NCBI RefSeq assembly: GCF_900116535.1
Contig: NZ_FPAU01000001.1
Span: 1,351,218 to 1,415,217, forward strand
DNA from: Kosakonia arachidis
Lineage (GTDB): Bacteria; Pseudomonadota; Gammaproteobacteria; Enterobacterales; Enterobacteriaceae
DNA length: 64,000 nt
Direction: 5' to 3'
Positions 53,513 through 62,780 of this stretch are shown here, piece by piece (the first letter of the stretch is position 1; each line of letters starts with the position of its first letter). The notes below the pieces were generated by a model that did no database searches, was not told the DNA's origin, and worked only from the letters and a program-made list of their open reading frames with translations. Made by a program: the position numbers and the translations under genes.

Positions 53513-55216
53513 ATGAATGCCAAACATAATAAAAACCGATCGTTATATATTCCTTATGCCGGGCCAGTGCTGCTGGAGTTTCCACTGCTGAACAAAGGCA
53601 GCGCCTTCAGCATGGAAGAGCGCAGTAATTTCAATCTGCTGGGCTTGTTACCAGAAGTAGTTGAAACAATTGAAGAACAAACCGAACGCGCCTGGTTGCA
53701 GTACCAGAGCTTTAAAACAGATATTGATAAGCACATTTATTTACGCAATATCCAGGATACCAACGAAACCCTCTTCTACCGTCTGGTAGAAAACCATCTC
53801 GATGAGATGATGCCAGTGATCTACACCCCGACTGTTGGTTGGGCCTGTGAACGCTTCTCTGACATCTACCGCCGTTCTCGTGGTGTATTTATCTCCTGGC
53901 AGAATCGCAGCAGTATGGACGATATTCTGCAAAACGTACCGAACCACAATATCAAAGTGATCGTGGTGACCGATGGCGAACGTATTCTTGGTCTTGGCGA
54001 CCAGGGGATTGGTGGCATGGGGATTCCGATTGGCAAGCTGTCGCTCTATACCTCCTGTGGCGGTATCAGCCCGGCTTACACCCTACCTGTGGTTCTGGAT
54101 GTAGGCACCAACAACCAGCAATTGATTAATGATCCGCTCTATATGGGGTCACGCCACCCGCGTATTACCGGTGAAGAGTATTACGCTTTCGTCGATGAAT
54201 TTATTCAGGCAGTGAAACAGCGCTGGCCGGATGCGCTGCTGCAATTTGAAGACTTCGCGCAGAAAAACGCGATGCCGTTGTTGAATCGCTATCGCGATGA
54301 GATCTGCTGTTTTAACGATGATATTCAGGGGACGGCAGCCGTAACTGTCGGTACGCTGATTGCCGCCAGCCGTGCGGCGGGTAGCCAGTTGAGTAACCAG
54401 AAGATAGTCTTCCTCGGCGCAGGTTCAGCCGGTTGCGGTATCGCTGAGCAGATCATTGCCCAGACGCAGCGCGAAGGTTTGAGCGAAGCGGCGGCCCGTC
54501 AGAAAATCTATATGGTCGATCGTTTCGGTCTGCTGACGGACGAAATGCCGAATCTGCTGCCGTTCCAGAGCAAACTGGTGCAGAAACGCGAAAACCTGCA
54601 AAACTGGGATACAGGCGCGCAGAATGAAGCACTGTCGTTGCTGGATGTCGTACGTAATGTGAAGCCGGACATCTTGATCGGGGTTTCTGGACAGACGGGT
54701 CTGTTCACCGAAGAGATCATCCGCGAAATGTACAAGCATTGCCCGCGCCCAATCGTGATGCCGCTCTCCAACCCGACTTCCCGTGTGGAAGCGACACCGC
54801 AGGACATCATTAGCTGGACCGATGGTATGGCGCTGGTCGCCACTGGCAGTCCGTTCGCGCCGGTGCAGTGGAAAGAGAAAACCTATCCAATTGCTCAGTG
54901 CAATAACGCCTATATTTTCCCGGGCATTGGTCTTGGGGTGATCTCCGCCGGCGCGTCGCGCATCACCGATGAGATGCTGATGGCTGCCAGCGAAACGCTG
55001 GCGGAATACTCGCCGCTGCTGCTGAATGGTGAAGGTCTGGTGCTGCCGGAACTGAAAGATATCCAGTCCGTTTCCCGCGCTATCGCGTTTGCCGTCGGTA
55101 AAATGGCGCAGCAACAAGGCGTGGCGGCGAAAACCTCGCCTGAAGCACTGAAACAGTCGATCGACGACAACTTCTGGGAACCGAAGTACCGCAGCTATCG
55201 CCGTACCTCTATCTGA
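53513..55216 (+). CDS. maeA: NAD-dependent malic enzyme
   Basis: A 567-residue malic enzyme (ScfA/SfcA). [13 protein letters not shown] and the region [23 protein letters not shown] carry the malate and catalytic residues (Tyr, Lys). [14 protein letters not shown] is the metal-binding site, and [17 protein letters not shown] the NAD Rossmann motif. It oxidatively decarboxylates malate to pyruvate. Length and sequence are very close to E. coli MaeA (565). AAGGAG lies before ATG 53513. It sits between sra and adhP as in E. coli, but with an ABC-F and a pyrophosphatase gene inserted before adhP. Confidence 0.97.
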   Translation: MNAKHNKNRSLYIPYAGPVLLEFPLLNKGSAFSMEERSNFNLLGLLPEVVETIEEQTERAWLQYQSFKTDIDKHIYLRNIQDTNETLFYRLVENHLDEMMPVIYTPTVGWACERFSDIYRRSRGVFISWQNRSSMDDILQNVPNHNIKVIVVTDGERILGLGDQGIGGMGIPIGKLSLYTSCGGISPAYTLPVVLDVGTNNQQLINDPLYMGSRHPRITGEEYYAFVDEFIQAVKQRWPDALLQFEDFAQKNAMPLLNRYRDEICCFNDDIQGTAAVTVGTLIAASRAAGSQLSNQKIVFLGAGSAGCGIAEQIIAQTQREGLSEAAARQKIYMVDRFGLLTDEMPNLLPFQSKLVQKRENLQNWDTGAQNEALSLLDVVRNVKPDILIGVSGQTGLFTEEIIREMYKHCPRPIVMPLSNPTSRVEATPQDIISWTDGMALVATGSPFAPVQWKEKTYPIAQCNNAYIFPGIGLGVISAGASRITDEMLMAASETLAEYSPLLLNGEGLVLPELKDIQSVSRAIAFAVGKMAQQQGVAAKTSPEALKQSIDDNFWEPKYRSYRRTSI

Positions 55217-55334
55217 TCCTCCTGCGCCCGGCGTCCTTGTGCGCCGGGCTATGCTTCCTCGCTGGTAAAAGATTCATTTCCCCGCTAAAATCCTTTTCAC
55301 CCATCAACTTACTGAATATAAAAGGAGGCTAATT

Positions 55335-55418
55335 ATGCTGTATTGTGAACTGTTCAATGTTTCACATGCATTTGGCGATCGTGCCAGCTCAAGCGTTATC
55401 GGTATCGTGCTGCGATAA
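55335..55418 (+). CDS. Possible 27-residue leader peptide of the ABC-F gene
   Basis: AAAGGAGG (55321-55328), an ideal ribosome binding site, precedes ATG 55335 by 6 bases. The frame encodes MLYCELFNVSHAFGDRASSS then VIGIVLR and stops at 55416-55418. The stop codon lies in a 7-base element (CGATAAC, 55413-55419) complementary to GTTATCG at 55466-55472, and the ABC-F start is 104 bases downstream. The peptide is not recognised. Its strong start and position suggest translational or attenuation control, as known upstream of some antibiotic-resistance ABC-F genes. Confidence 0.45.
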   Translation: MLYCELFNVSHAFGDRASSSVIGIVLR

Positions 55419-55504
55419 CTTCGGCTTGAGCGAAGCTTAAAACCCCCTTCTCTCGGGCTTACCGGGTTATCGTCAGCGATGTTTGACGAGGCACTCTCGT
55501 GCCT
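55413..55504 (+). promoter_or_regulatory. Potential alternative RNA structures before the ABC-F start
   Basis: Three stems can form: CGATAAC/GTTATCG (55413-55419 with 55466-55472), CTTCG/CGAAG just after the leader stop, and AGGCAC-TCTC-GTGCCT (55489-55504) about 18 bases before the ABC-F ATG. None is followed by a T-run, so control of translation is more likely than termination. This is inference from base pairing only. Confidence 0.4.
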
Positions 55505-55522
55505 GTAACTCTTGAGTAAGCA

Positions 55523-57229
55523 ATGAGCACATTACTATCTGCACAATCTCTCCGTGTTGAAACGGCCTTTGGCCCGTTATTCTCCGATCTCTCTTTTACC
55601 CTGAGAAAAGGCGATCGCCTTGGACTTATTGGTGACAATGGTTGCGGCAAAAGTACCCTGCTGAAAGTGCTGGACGGCTCGCTGTCTCCGCTTTCCGGCA
55701 ACGTTACGGTTGCGCACCACTGCCTGCTGGCGCGCGTGGAACAACATTTGCCTGACGATTTGCTGGCGATGACGTTGCTTGATGCCGTGCTGGCGCAGTT
55801 GCCTGGCAACGAGCGTGACAACCAGCGCTGGCGCGCGGAATCGCTGCTTGCCAGCATGGGGCTGAGCACGGCGGAAATCGCCCTCACCGCCGCCACTCTC
55901 AGCGGCGGCCAGCATACCCGCTTGCTGCTGGCGCGGGCGCTGATCCGCGAACCGGATCTGTTGTTGCTGGATGAACCCGGTAACCATCTTGATCTGCCGA
56001 CGTTGTTGTGGCTGGAGCAGTTCCTGCTCGGCTGGCGTGGAAGCTTTGTGATGGTTTCTCATGATGCTGCCTTGCTGGATGCTGTTACTAACGGCAGCTG
56101 GATCCTGCGTGACCACACTCTGAACCACTTTGCTTTACCGTGCAGCCAGGCGCGCCAGGCGCTGGAAGAGCGCGATGCAAGCGACGCGCTACGTCACAAA
56201 GCGGAACAAAAGGAGATCGACCGTGTGACGGCGAGTTCTAAGCGGCTGGCTATCTGGGGACGGGTCTACGACAACGAAGATCTGGCGCGCAAGGCTAAAC
56301 AGATGGCGCGGCAGGTTGAGCGCCTGAAAGAGAGCCAGACCACCCTAACCGAAGGTAGTGCCTGGCGGCTCTCGCTGCATGGCGAAGCGCTACCCGCGGA
56401 TCGACTGCTGGAGATGGAACAGCTTGCTGTGCCGCCCTCATCAGGGTTGCCCGCCCTGTTCCATGTTCCGCTCGCCCGGTTGAAAAGCGGCGATCGCGTG
56501 GCGGTGATGGGGCGCAACGGCTGCGGGAAATCATCGCTGTTGCGGCTGATCTGGCGGGCTTTGCACGGCGAAGCATCTACGTTGCGGCTACATCCACGTC
56601 TGCATACGGGATATTACGACCAGACGTTACATCAGCTACCGAATGATGCCACGCTGTTCGACGCGCTGGAGCCGTTTGCCCCCCAGCCCGCCGATCGCAA
56701 AATGGCGCTGATTAGCGCCGGTTTTGCCTGGGCGCGTCACGGGCAGCGGGTGGCGACATTGAGCGGCGGCGAACGTTCGCGGCTGCTGTTTGTCGGCCTG
56801 TCGCTGGCGCGGTTTAACCTGTTGTTGCTGGATGAACCCACCAACCATCTTGATATGGCAGGCAAAGAGGCGTTGGCCGAAACCCTGCAACAGTTTAGCG
56901 GCGGGGTCCTGCTGGTCAGTCACGATCGTCAATTGATTAATGCCTGCTGCAATCGTTTCTGGCTGGTGGAAAACGGCGAACTGAACGAATGGCATGATGC
57001 CGAAGCGGTTTATTATCGCTTACGGGAAAGCGTCGCGGTTTCTGCCACTCAGCCGCAGCCGCTTGTTGCTGCGGCTGATGAAACGGATGACGACGACACC
57101 CTTCTTCTGCGCCTTATCGAACTGGAGACGCGGCTAGAAGAGGATCTGGCGCGTAAGGATAAGCATCAGAAACCGCAGTTGCAGGCACAGTGGCGCGAGG
57201 AGATTGACCGTATACGTCTTCTCCTGTAG
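55523..57229 (+). CDS. ABC-F family ATPase
   Basis: A 568-residue protein with two ATP-binding cassettes and no membrane segment, the ABC-F hallmark. Cassette 1: Walker A GDNGCGKST (near residue 39), signature LSGGQHTR, Walker B LLLLDEPGNHLD. Cassette 2: Walker A GRNGCGKSS, signature LSGGERSR, Walker B LLLLDEPTNHLD. A helical linker (VTASSKRLAIWGRVYDNEDLARKAKQM) lies between them, and a short acidic/basic coiled-coil tail closes the protein. ABC-F proteins bind the ribosomal E site and act in translation quality control or antibiotic resistance. Which applies is not known. It is inserted between maeA and adhP. Confidence 0.9.
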   Translation: MSTLLSAQSLRVETAFGPLFSDLSFTLRKGDRLGLIGDNGCGKSTLLKVLDGSLSPLSGNVTVAHHCLLARVEQHLPDDLLAMTLLDAVLAQLPGNERDNQRWRAESLLASMGLSTAEIALTAATLSGGQHTRLLLARALIREPDLLLLDEPGNHLDLPTLLWLEQFLLGWRGSFVMVSHDAALLDAVTNGSWILRDHTLNHFALPCSQARQALEERDASDALRHKAEQKEIDRVTASSKRLAIWGRVYDNEDLARKAKQMARQVERLKESQTTLTEGSAWRLSLHGEALPADRLLEMEQLAVPPSSGLPALFHVPLARLKSGDRVAVMGRNGCGKSSLLRLIWRALHGEASTLRLHPRLHTGYYDQTLHQLPNDATLFDALEPFAPQPADRKMALISAGFAWARHGQRVATLSGGERSRLLFVGLSLARFNLLLLDEPTNHLDMAGKEALAETLQQFSGGVLLVSHDRQLINACCNRFWLVENGELNEWHDAEAVYYRLRESVAVSATQPQPLVAAADETDDDDTLLLRLIELETRLEEDLARKDKHQKPQLQAQWREEIDRIRLLL

Positions 57230-57300
57230 GCCGGATAAGCGGCAGCGCCATCCGACGAAGTATTGTGCTTTTGCCGGATGTGCTTTTCCGGATAGCGGCT
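57226..57300. repeat. REP-like palindromic element(s)
   Basis: GTAGGCCGGATAAGCGGCAG followed by CGCCATCCGAC matches the enterobacterial REP pattern (GCCGGATAAG...GCGCCATCCGGC). A second partial unit, GCCGGATGTG...TCCGGATAGCGGC, follows. It sits directly after the ABC-F stop, the usual REP position in 3' regions. Confidence 0.7.
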
Positions 57301-57351
57301 GTGACTGAGCTAGCCCGGGGAGTCGGCTTAAAACGCGGGGCCATTTAATGC

Positions 57352-57381
57352 AAACAGGCGCTCTTCTGCGCCTGTTTTTTT
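57352..57381. terminator. Bidirectional terminator between ABC-F and pyrophosphatase genes
   Basis: AAACAGGCGC (57352-57361), loop TCTTCT, GCGCCTGTTT (57368-57377) and more T's; the A-run on the left provides T's for the opposite strand. It serves both convergent genes. Confidence 0.88.
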
Positions 57382-57979
57382 ACTGCGAATGTTTCGCTTT
57401 CCAGGCTTCCCATGCCTGTTTAATTTCCTGCTTCGCGCTGGCGGCGTCGTTAAAGCCGTTCAGCTCAACTTTTTTGCGACCGTCAGGCAATTGTTTGTAG
57501 ACGCGGAAGAAAGCTTCCAGTCGTTCCTGCTCGATCTTCGGCAGATCGGTGACATTCTTGATGTCGTCATAGGTTGGGTCAATTTTGCTGGCCGGAACGG
57601 CAACAATTTTGTCGTCGGTCTCGCCGCCATCAATCATTTTCAGCACGCCAATTGGGCGCAGCTTGATCAGTGTGCCCGGAGCCAGCGGCGCGCGGGTATA
57701 GAAAATCACATCCAGCGGATCGCCATCCCCCGCCAGCGATTGGGTCAGCGAACCGTAATTCGCCGGATAAGCGACCGGCATTGACTGGAAGCGATCGACG
57801 ACAATAAAGCCGGTTTTCGCGTCTGTTTCATATTTGATAATGCCGCCTGCCGGGATCTCCGTTACCGCATAAAACTCGTCCGGGTTGTTTTCAGGCTGCG
57901 GGAATTCGAGGATATTCTGCGCCTGCACGGACGCTGAAATCAGTACGCTCACCGCGAGGATTTTTTTCACCAGATGCAT
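57380..57979 (-). CDS. Exported inorganic pyrophosphatase (family I)
   Basis: A 199-residue family I pyrophosphatase with the signature DGDPLDVIFYT (near residue 84) and further acidic ligands in KIDPTYDDI. Unlike the cytoplasmic housekeeping Ppa, it begins with MHLVKKILAVSVLISASVQA, a clear signal peptide, predicting a periplasmic location. FRVYKQLPDGRKKVELNGF near the C-terminus is also family-like. The role of pyrophosphate hydrolysis in the periplasm is not known. It is inserted between maeA and adhP, convergent with the ABC-F gene. Confidence 0.9.
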   Translation of the reverse strand: MHLVKKILAVSVLISASVQAQNILEFPQPENNPDEFYAVTEIPAGGIIKYETDAKTGFIVVDRFQSMPVAYPANYGSLTQSLAGDGDPLDVIFYTRAPLAPGTLIKLRPIGVLKMIDGGETDDKIVAVPASKIDPTYDDIKNVTDLPKIEQERLEAFFRVYKQLPDGRKKVELNGFNDAASAKQEIKQAWEAWKAKHSQ

Positions 57980-58257
57980 TGTTGTTCACTCTTTGTTTTT
58001 AGAAAGCAACAATTTGGCGACAATAGATGACAACCGTATGACATCCCTTTCTGCACATCAATAACCTTATAAATAAGATAGTTATGGTCTTTTTCCCCCT
58101 ACCTGAATTGGGGGATTATTCGCTGAATGTTTACAATATGTTGCCAACCCATTGAATCCACTGTCTAACCCCCTTAATCCTTAAAGATGTAGATAACGGT
58201 TGAAGCCGAACGCCACACCCGGATCTCAGTTCTTATGCTTATCAAAGGAGAAACACC

Positions 58258-59268
58258 ATGAAAGCTGCTGTAGTTACGAAAGATCATCAGGTTGATGTCA
58301 CTGAAAGGACACTGCGTCCGCTGAAGCATGGCGAAGCGTTACTGAAAATGGAGTGCTGTGGGGTATGTCATACCGACCTGCACGTGAAGAACGGTGATTT
58401 TGGCGATAAGACCGGTGTTATTCTCGGTCATGAAGGGATTGGCATTGTGGCTGAAGTGGCAGAAGGCGTTACGTCGCTGAAAGTGGGCGATCGCGCTTCT
58501 GTCGCCTGGTTTTTCCAGGGGTGCGGCCACTGTGAATATTGTAACAGCGGTAACGAAACCCTCTGCCGTGACGTGGTGAATGCTGGGTACACTGCCGATG
58601 GCGGCATGGCACAAGAGTGCATTGTGGTGGCGGATTACGCGGTAAAAGTACCGGATGGCCTTGATTCAGCGGCAGCCAGCAGCATCACCTGCGCCGGAGT
58701 CACCACCTATAAAGCCGTTAAAGTCTCGCAGATCAAACCTGGGCAGTGGATTGCTATTTACGGTCTCGGCGGTCTCGGTAACCTGGCGCTGCAATATGCG
58801 AAAAATGTCTTTAATGCCAAAGTTATTGCGCTGGATGTTAACGATGAGCAACTGAAGCTGGCGGCCAGCATGGGCGCAGACCTGACCATCAACTCGCGTA
58901 GCGAAGATGCAGCGAAGATCGTGCAGGAAAAAACCGGCGGTGCGCATGCTGCGGTAGTGACGGCGGTGGCGAAAGCGGCGTTTAACTCCGCCGTCGATGC
59001 AGTGCGCGCTGGCGGCCGCGTGGTAGCGGTTGGTCTGCCGCCGGAAGCGATGAGCCTCGATATTCCGCGCCTGGTGCTGGACGGTATTCAGGTGGTCGGT
59101 TCGCTGGTCGGTACGCGCCAGGACCTGACGGAAGCCTTCCAGTTTGCCGCCGAAGGTAAGGTAGTACCGAAAGTGGCGCTGCGTCCGCTGGAAGATATCA
59201 ACGCTATCTTCAAAGAGATGGAACAGGGCCAGATCCGCGGCCGCATGGTAATCGATTTACGCCATTAA
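58258..59268 (+). CDS. adhP: Alcohol dehydrogenase AdhP
   Basis: A 336-residue zinc-dependent alcohol dehydrogenase. The catalytic zinc site is [11 protein letters not shown] (Cys, near residue 37) with GHEGIGIV. The structural zinc cluster is [15 protein letters not shown], and the NAD motif is [15 protein letters not shown]. coli AdhP (336 residues) has the same length and nearly the same sequence. It oxidises ethanol and other short alcohols. AAAGGAG lies 7 bases before the ATG. It lies downstream of maeA as in E. coli, but not adjacent. Confidence 0.96.
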   Translation: MKAAVVTKDHQVDVTERTLRPLKHGEALLKMECCGVCHTDLHVKNGDFGDKTGVILGHEGIGIVAEVAEGVTSLKVGDRASVAWFFQGCGHCEYCNSGNETLCRDVVNAGYTADGGMAQECIVVADYAVKVPDGLDSAAASSITCAGVTTYKAVKVSQIKPGQWIAIYGLGGLGNLALQYAKNVFNAKVIALDVNDEQLKLAASMGADLTINSRSEDAAKIVQEKTGGAHAAVVTAVAKAAFNSAVDAVRAGGRVVAVGLPPEAMSLDIPRLVLDGIQVVGSLVGTRQDLTEAFQFAAEGKVVPKVALRPLEDINAIFKEMEQGQIRGRMVIDLRH

Positions 59269-59308
59269 TTACCTGCTATTGCCTATAATCACGGGAGCAT
59301 CGATGCCT

Positions 59309-59343
59309 AATGCTGGTCACGTAAGGTGACCGGCATTGTTTTT
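59309..59343 (+). terminator. Rho-independent terminator of adhP
   Basis: AATGCTGGTCAC pairs with GTGACCGGCATT across a short GTAAG loop (59309-59336), then GTTTTT. One G-T wobble in an otherwise perfect 12-bp stem. Confidence 0.88.
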
Positions 59344-59459
59344 AAAAAAGTATTTGGACTTTTTTGCCTCACCAATGGAATTGTAAATATCACATCGTTT
59401 TTACGCCCAGATTCCGTAGGCAGGCGTTATACGGAGAAAACGCAGAGCAATATGCGTCA

Positions 59460-59605
59460 TCAACCACAACAAAGATCGTTCCCTGAATCACGATAGATAA
59501 TATTACCTTCCATATACTTCCAGGTAATCGCCCCATAACGCAATTCGAGCGTTTCCAGATGAGTGCTGCTCGGTGCATCCTGCAAAGCACTTTTTGCTGA
59601 TTATC
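59460..59605 (-). pseudogene. Hcp-like (type VI secretion) C-terminal remnant
   Basis: On the minus strand a frame without a start, open between a TAA near 59610 and TGA 59460-59462, reads THLETLELRYGAITWKYMEG then NIIYRDSGNDLCCG. The pattern L-x-Y-x-x-I-T-W-x-x-x-x-G-N-I-I closely resembles the C-terminus of Hcp family type VI secretion proteins. The upstream part of the gene is missing, so it appears to be debris of an orphan hcp. Identification is by motif memory and moderate. Confidence 0.4.
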
Positions 59606-59813
59606 AGCCCGCTCGCCTGTGCTTTTTTGTTGCGATCATCTTCATATTAAGCAAATTATTACATTATAAATATTTTTAAGAGAATAAATTTCTTAATTTA
59701 TAGAAATTACCCGTTTTTTTGTGACGTTTTTCTCTGCGCCCAAGCGTATGCTTTTTTCCATTCTACCTGTCTCCGTTTATGGCGTTTGCCTGATTATCCT
59801 GAAGGTTGTCGTT
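59606..59813. other. AT-rich upstream region of cyuA
   Basis: No gene. The stretch 59640-59720 is very AT-rich and presumably carries the cyuA promoter. An open frame continues upstream from the cyuA start to 59721 but has no ribosome binding site and a hydrophobic, unrelated sequence, so it is not used. Confidence 0.5.
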
Positions 59814-61127
59814 ATGTCTGAAATTATAAAAAATCCGTTGTGGCAGCGTTTCATCCACGCAGTGCAGGAAGAGGTTAAACCTGCGCTGGGTTGTACAGAA
59901 CCGGTTTCCCTGGCACTGGCGGCAGCGGTTGCGGCCTCTGAACTGAATGGTTCGCTGGAGCGTATTGACGCCTGGGTCTCCCCCAATCTGATGAAAAACG
60001 GGCTGGGGGTGACGGTGCCGGGAACCGGCATGGCTGGACTGCCGATCGCTGCAGCGCTGGGGGCATTAGGTGGAAATCCCGGTGCCGGGCTGGAGGTGCT
60101 GAAAGATGCCTCTGTACAGGCGATTGCCGATGCGAAAGCGATGCTGAAAGCCGGAAAGGTCAAGGTGATGCTTCAGCAACCCTGCGACGATATCCTGTTT
60201 TCCCGTGCAAAGCTCTACAGTCAGGATGGTTGGGCGTGCGTAACGATCGTAGGCGGGCATACTCACATTGTGCATATCGAAACAGAGACTGGCGTGAAGT
60301 TTACTCAGGACGCGGGTGTGGGGACTGATGATCGGGCATCGCCGCTAGCGGTATTGTCGGAGACGTCATTGAAAGAGATCCTCGCGTTTGTGAATACCGT
60401 GCCGTTCGACGCTATTCGTTTCATTCTGGATGCCGCCCAACTTAACGGCGCACTGTCGCAGGAGGGATTACGGGGAACATGGGGATTGCATATCGGCGCG
60501 ACGCTGGAAAAACAGTGCGCGCGCGGTCTGCTGGCAAACGATCTCTCGACGGCGATCCTCATCCGTACCAGCGCAGCGTCAGATGCACGCATGGGGGGGG
60601 CAACATTGCCTGCCATGAGCAATTCCGGTTCCGGTAATCAGGGAATCACCGCCACGGTACCCGTGATGGTAGTGGCGGAGCACTTTGGTGCCAGTGATGA
60701 GAAACTGGCGCGTGCGCTGATGCTTTCTCATCTGAGTGCCATCTACATCCACCATCAACTCCCGCGGTTGTCAGCGTTGTGTGCGGCAACAACAGCAGCG
60801 ATGGGGGCGGCAGCCGGAATGGCCTGGTTGATGGGCGATGGGCAATACAGCACGATTTCAATGGCAATCAGCAGCATGATTGGCGATGTGAGCGGAATGA
60901 TTTGTGATGGCGCATCGAACAGTTGTGCGATGAAAGTCTCGACAAGTGCATCTGCTGCGTGGAAAGCGGTGCTGATGGCGCTGGACAATACGTCAGTCAC
61001 GGGTGACGAAGGGATTGTGGCCCACAACGTGGAACACTCGATTGCGAATCTGTGTGCGCTGGCGTGTCATTCCATGCAGCAAACGGACAAACAGATCATT
61101 GGGATCATGACCCGTAAAGCACATTAA
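59814..61127 (+). CDS. cyuA: L-cysteine desulfidase CyuA (YhaM, UPF0597)
   Basis: A 437-residue protein that follows E. coli CyuA/YhaM almost along its whole length: [60 protein letters not shown] and [17 protein letters not shown]. Conserved Cys residues near 24 and in [13 protein letters not shown] are the probable [4Fe-4S] ligands. It degrades cysteine anaerobically to pyruvate, sulfide and ammonia. In E. coli it is adjacent to cyuP and cyuR at another locus; neither is present here. GAAGG 9 bases upstream supports ATG 59814 over the upstream-extended frame. Confidence 0.9.
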   Translation: MSEIIKNPLWQRFIHAVQEEVKPALGCTEPVSLALAAAVAASELNGSLERIDAWVSPNLMKNGLGVTVPGTGMAGLPIAAALGALGGNPGAGLEVLKDASVQAIADAKAMLKAGKVKVMLQQPCDDILFSRAKLYSQDGWACVTIVGGHTHIVHIETETGVKFTQDAGVGTDDRASPLAVLSETSLKEILAFVNTVPFDAIRFILDAAQLNGALSQEGLRGTWGLHIGATLEKQCARGLLANDLSTAILIRTSAASDARMGGATLPAMSNSGSGNQGITATVPVMVVAEHFGASDEKLARALMLSHLSAIYIHHQLPRLSALCAATTAAMGAAAGMAWLMGDGQYSTISMAISSMIGDVSGMICDGASNSCAMKVSTSASAAWKAVLMALDNTSVTGDEGIVAHNVEHSIANLCALACHSMQQTDKQIIGIMTRKAH

Positions 61128-61132
61128 TTCAT

Positions 61133-61170
61133 CGGCCGGATACGGCGTTTACAGGGCTATCCGGCAAATT
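61133..61170. repeat. REP-like palindrome after cyuA
   Basis: GCCGGATACGGCGTTTACAG followed by GGCTATCCGGC is a REP-type inverted repeat (GCCGGAT.../...ATCCGGC) 9 bases beyond the cyuA stop. Confidence 0.65.
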
Positions 61171-61288
61171 TTTACGCGATTCTTATTCCCCTTTCAGCCG
61201 TACTTCTGTATCTGTCGCAATCGATTCGGGTTCCGTCAGCATCAGGCAAACCTAAGTTACCCTGAACGTGTCGCCGCCATTCAGGACC

Positions 61289-61316
61289 GGGCAAGCGTCG
61301 TGCTTACCCTTTTTTT
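61289..61316 (+). terminator. Terminator downstream of cyuA
   Basis: GGGCAAGC (61289-61296), loop GTCGT, GCTTACCC (61302-61309) with one mismatch, then T7. It lies just before the convergent araJ stop. Confidence 0.75.
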
Positions 61317-62487
61317 ATGCCTGTGTGACAGGTTCGGTTCTCATTTTCGTGCGGCGACGACCATAGACCAGCAGTGCGGTCATGGCGGCAAAGGTCAACA
61401 CCGCTGCAGGCAGCGTAAGATAGCGATAAGTCAGGCCGAAAGTAATGATCAAGCCACCGAACCATGCGCCCACCGCGTTGCCGAAATTGAAGGCCATTTG
61501 CCCTCCTGCTGCGCCCAACATCTCGCCGCCCTTCGCATTTTGCAGCAGCATAATTTGCAGCGGCGCGGAGAGCGCAAACAGGCCTGCGCAGCAAATAAAA
61601 CCGAGCGACAGCGCCCCGACTTTGTTTTCTCCAGCGACGAACAGCCCCAGCATCGCCAGCATAATGCAAAATTCAGTCGCTGCCGCAATGCGTAATGGAC
61701 TGAATTTGACGGAGAGCTTGCCGCTGAACATATTCCCCAGCACCATTCCCAGCCCCATCAGCGTCATGATGAAAGTCATCGAGACTTCGGAGAAGCCAGA
61801 GACGGTGACCATAAATGGCTTCACGTAGCTGAACCAGGCAAACACACCGGCATTGCCAAACATGGTGGCGGCGAAAATCAGCCACGGCTCTGGTTTTTTC
61901 AGAAATTGAAACTGTTCGCACAGGCGGCTTTCGGTGTTATCAAACAGCGCCGGAACCCAAAAGATCACCGAGATAATTACGGCGATGTCGAACAGCGAAA
62001 TCAGCAAGAAAGTGTAGCGCCAGCTAAAACTGTGGCCGATCCATGTACCCAGCGGAATACCGATCAGATTCGCGACGGTCATACCGGCGATCATGCCTGC
62101 CACTGCCATCGTTACTTTGCCGGGAGGGGCTATTTTCGACAGGATAATTGCCCCAACGCCAAAGATTGCCCCATGCGGAAAACCGGAAATTAAGCGGGCG
62201 ATAATCAGCATCGGATAAGCGCTGGAGAACGTGAACATGGCATTACCGATGACGCACAGCACCACCAGAAACAACAAGATGTTTTTCAACGAAAAACGGT
62301 TAGAAAAAAGCGCCATGATCGGCGCGCCGATCACCACGCCAGAGGCATAAGCCGAAATCATATGTCCTGCCGACGGAATCGAGATACCGACATTGGTGGC
62401 GAGTTCCGTCAACACGCCCATAATACCGAATTCCGCCATTCCCAGACCAAAGGTCGCAAGTGCTAACGAAAAAATCGTTTTTTTCAT
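61315..62487 (-). CDS. araJ: AraJ-like MFS transporter
   Basis: A 390-residue MFS carrier with twelve hydrophobic segments, matching E. coli AraJ throughout (LATFGLGMAEFGIMGVLTEL, GFPHGAIFGVGAIILSK, AATMFGNAGVFAWFSYVKP, LLQNAKGGEMLGAAGG). AraJ is an arabinose-inducible sugar-efflux-type transporter with no proven physiological substrate. In E. coli it lies at a different locus beside mak, so this is either a relocated orthologue or a paralogue. ATG 62487 is preferred over GTG 62499 by homology. It is flanked by cyuA (convergent) and fdnI (same strand). Confidence 0.85.
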   Translation of the reverse strand: MKKTIFSLALATFGLGMAEFGIMGVLTELATNVGISIPSAGHMISAYASGVVIGAPIMALFSNRFSLKNILLFLVVLCVIGNAMFTFSSAYPMLIIARLISGFPHGAIFGVGAIILSKIAPPGKVTMAVAGMIAGMTVANLIGIPLGTWIGHSFSWRYTFLLISLFDIAVIISVIFWVPALFDNTESRLCEQFQFLKKPEPWLIFAATMFGNAGVFAWFSYVKPFMVTVSGFSEVSMTFIMTLMGLGMVLGNMFSGKLSVKFSPLRIAAATEFCIMLAMLGLFVAGENKVGALSLGFICCAGLFALSAPLQIMLLQNAKGGEMLGAAGGQMAFNFGNAVGAWFGGLIITFGLTYRYLTLPAAVLTFAAMTALLVYGRRRTKMRTEPVTQA

Positions 62488-62740
62488 ACCACAAATCACT
62501 TGTTAAAAGAGTGTTGCGGGCATTATTGACCATTCAACCGCAGCAGACCAGACGAAAAGCCGCGACTGACTCATTAATCCATAAAATCAGGCAGGTTGCG
62601 GCAAAGATGACATTCGCCGTAATACAACATTGTCTCACCTGGCGGTTAAAAAATTCAGGCCGCATGATGATTTCGGTAATCTGCGCAAGGAAAGGGAACT
62701 GTGTTGTTGGTGCCCTTGATGCGCAGGTGGCGAATATCCA

Positions 62741-62772
62741 CGAAAGCCGCTCCGGATGGGCATCCGGAGCGG
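62741..62772 (-). terminator. Terminator of fdnGHI
   Basis: CGCTCCGGATG pairs with CATCCGGAGCG (62749-62759 with 62762-62772). On the minus strand the stem is followed by GCTTTCG, a short T-run. It lies 9 bases after the fdnI stop. Confidence 0.7.
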
Positions 62773-62780
62773 GGTTAAGA

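Noticed and set aside
54425-55117. 230-codon minus-strand ORF
   Set aside because: Antisense to maeA; composition (His, Arg, Gln-rich) is typical of a shadow frame.
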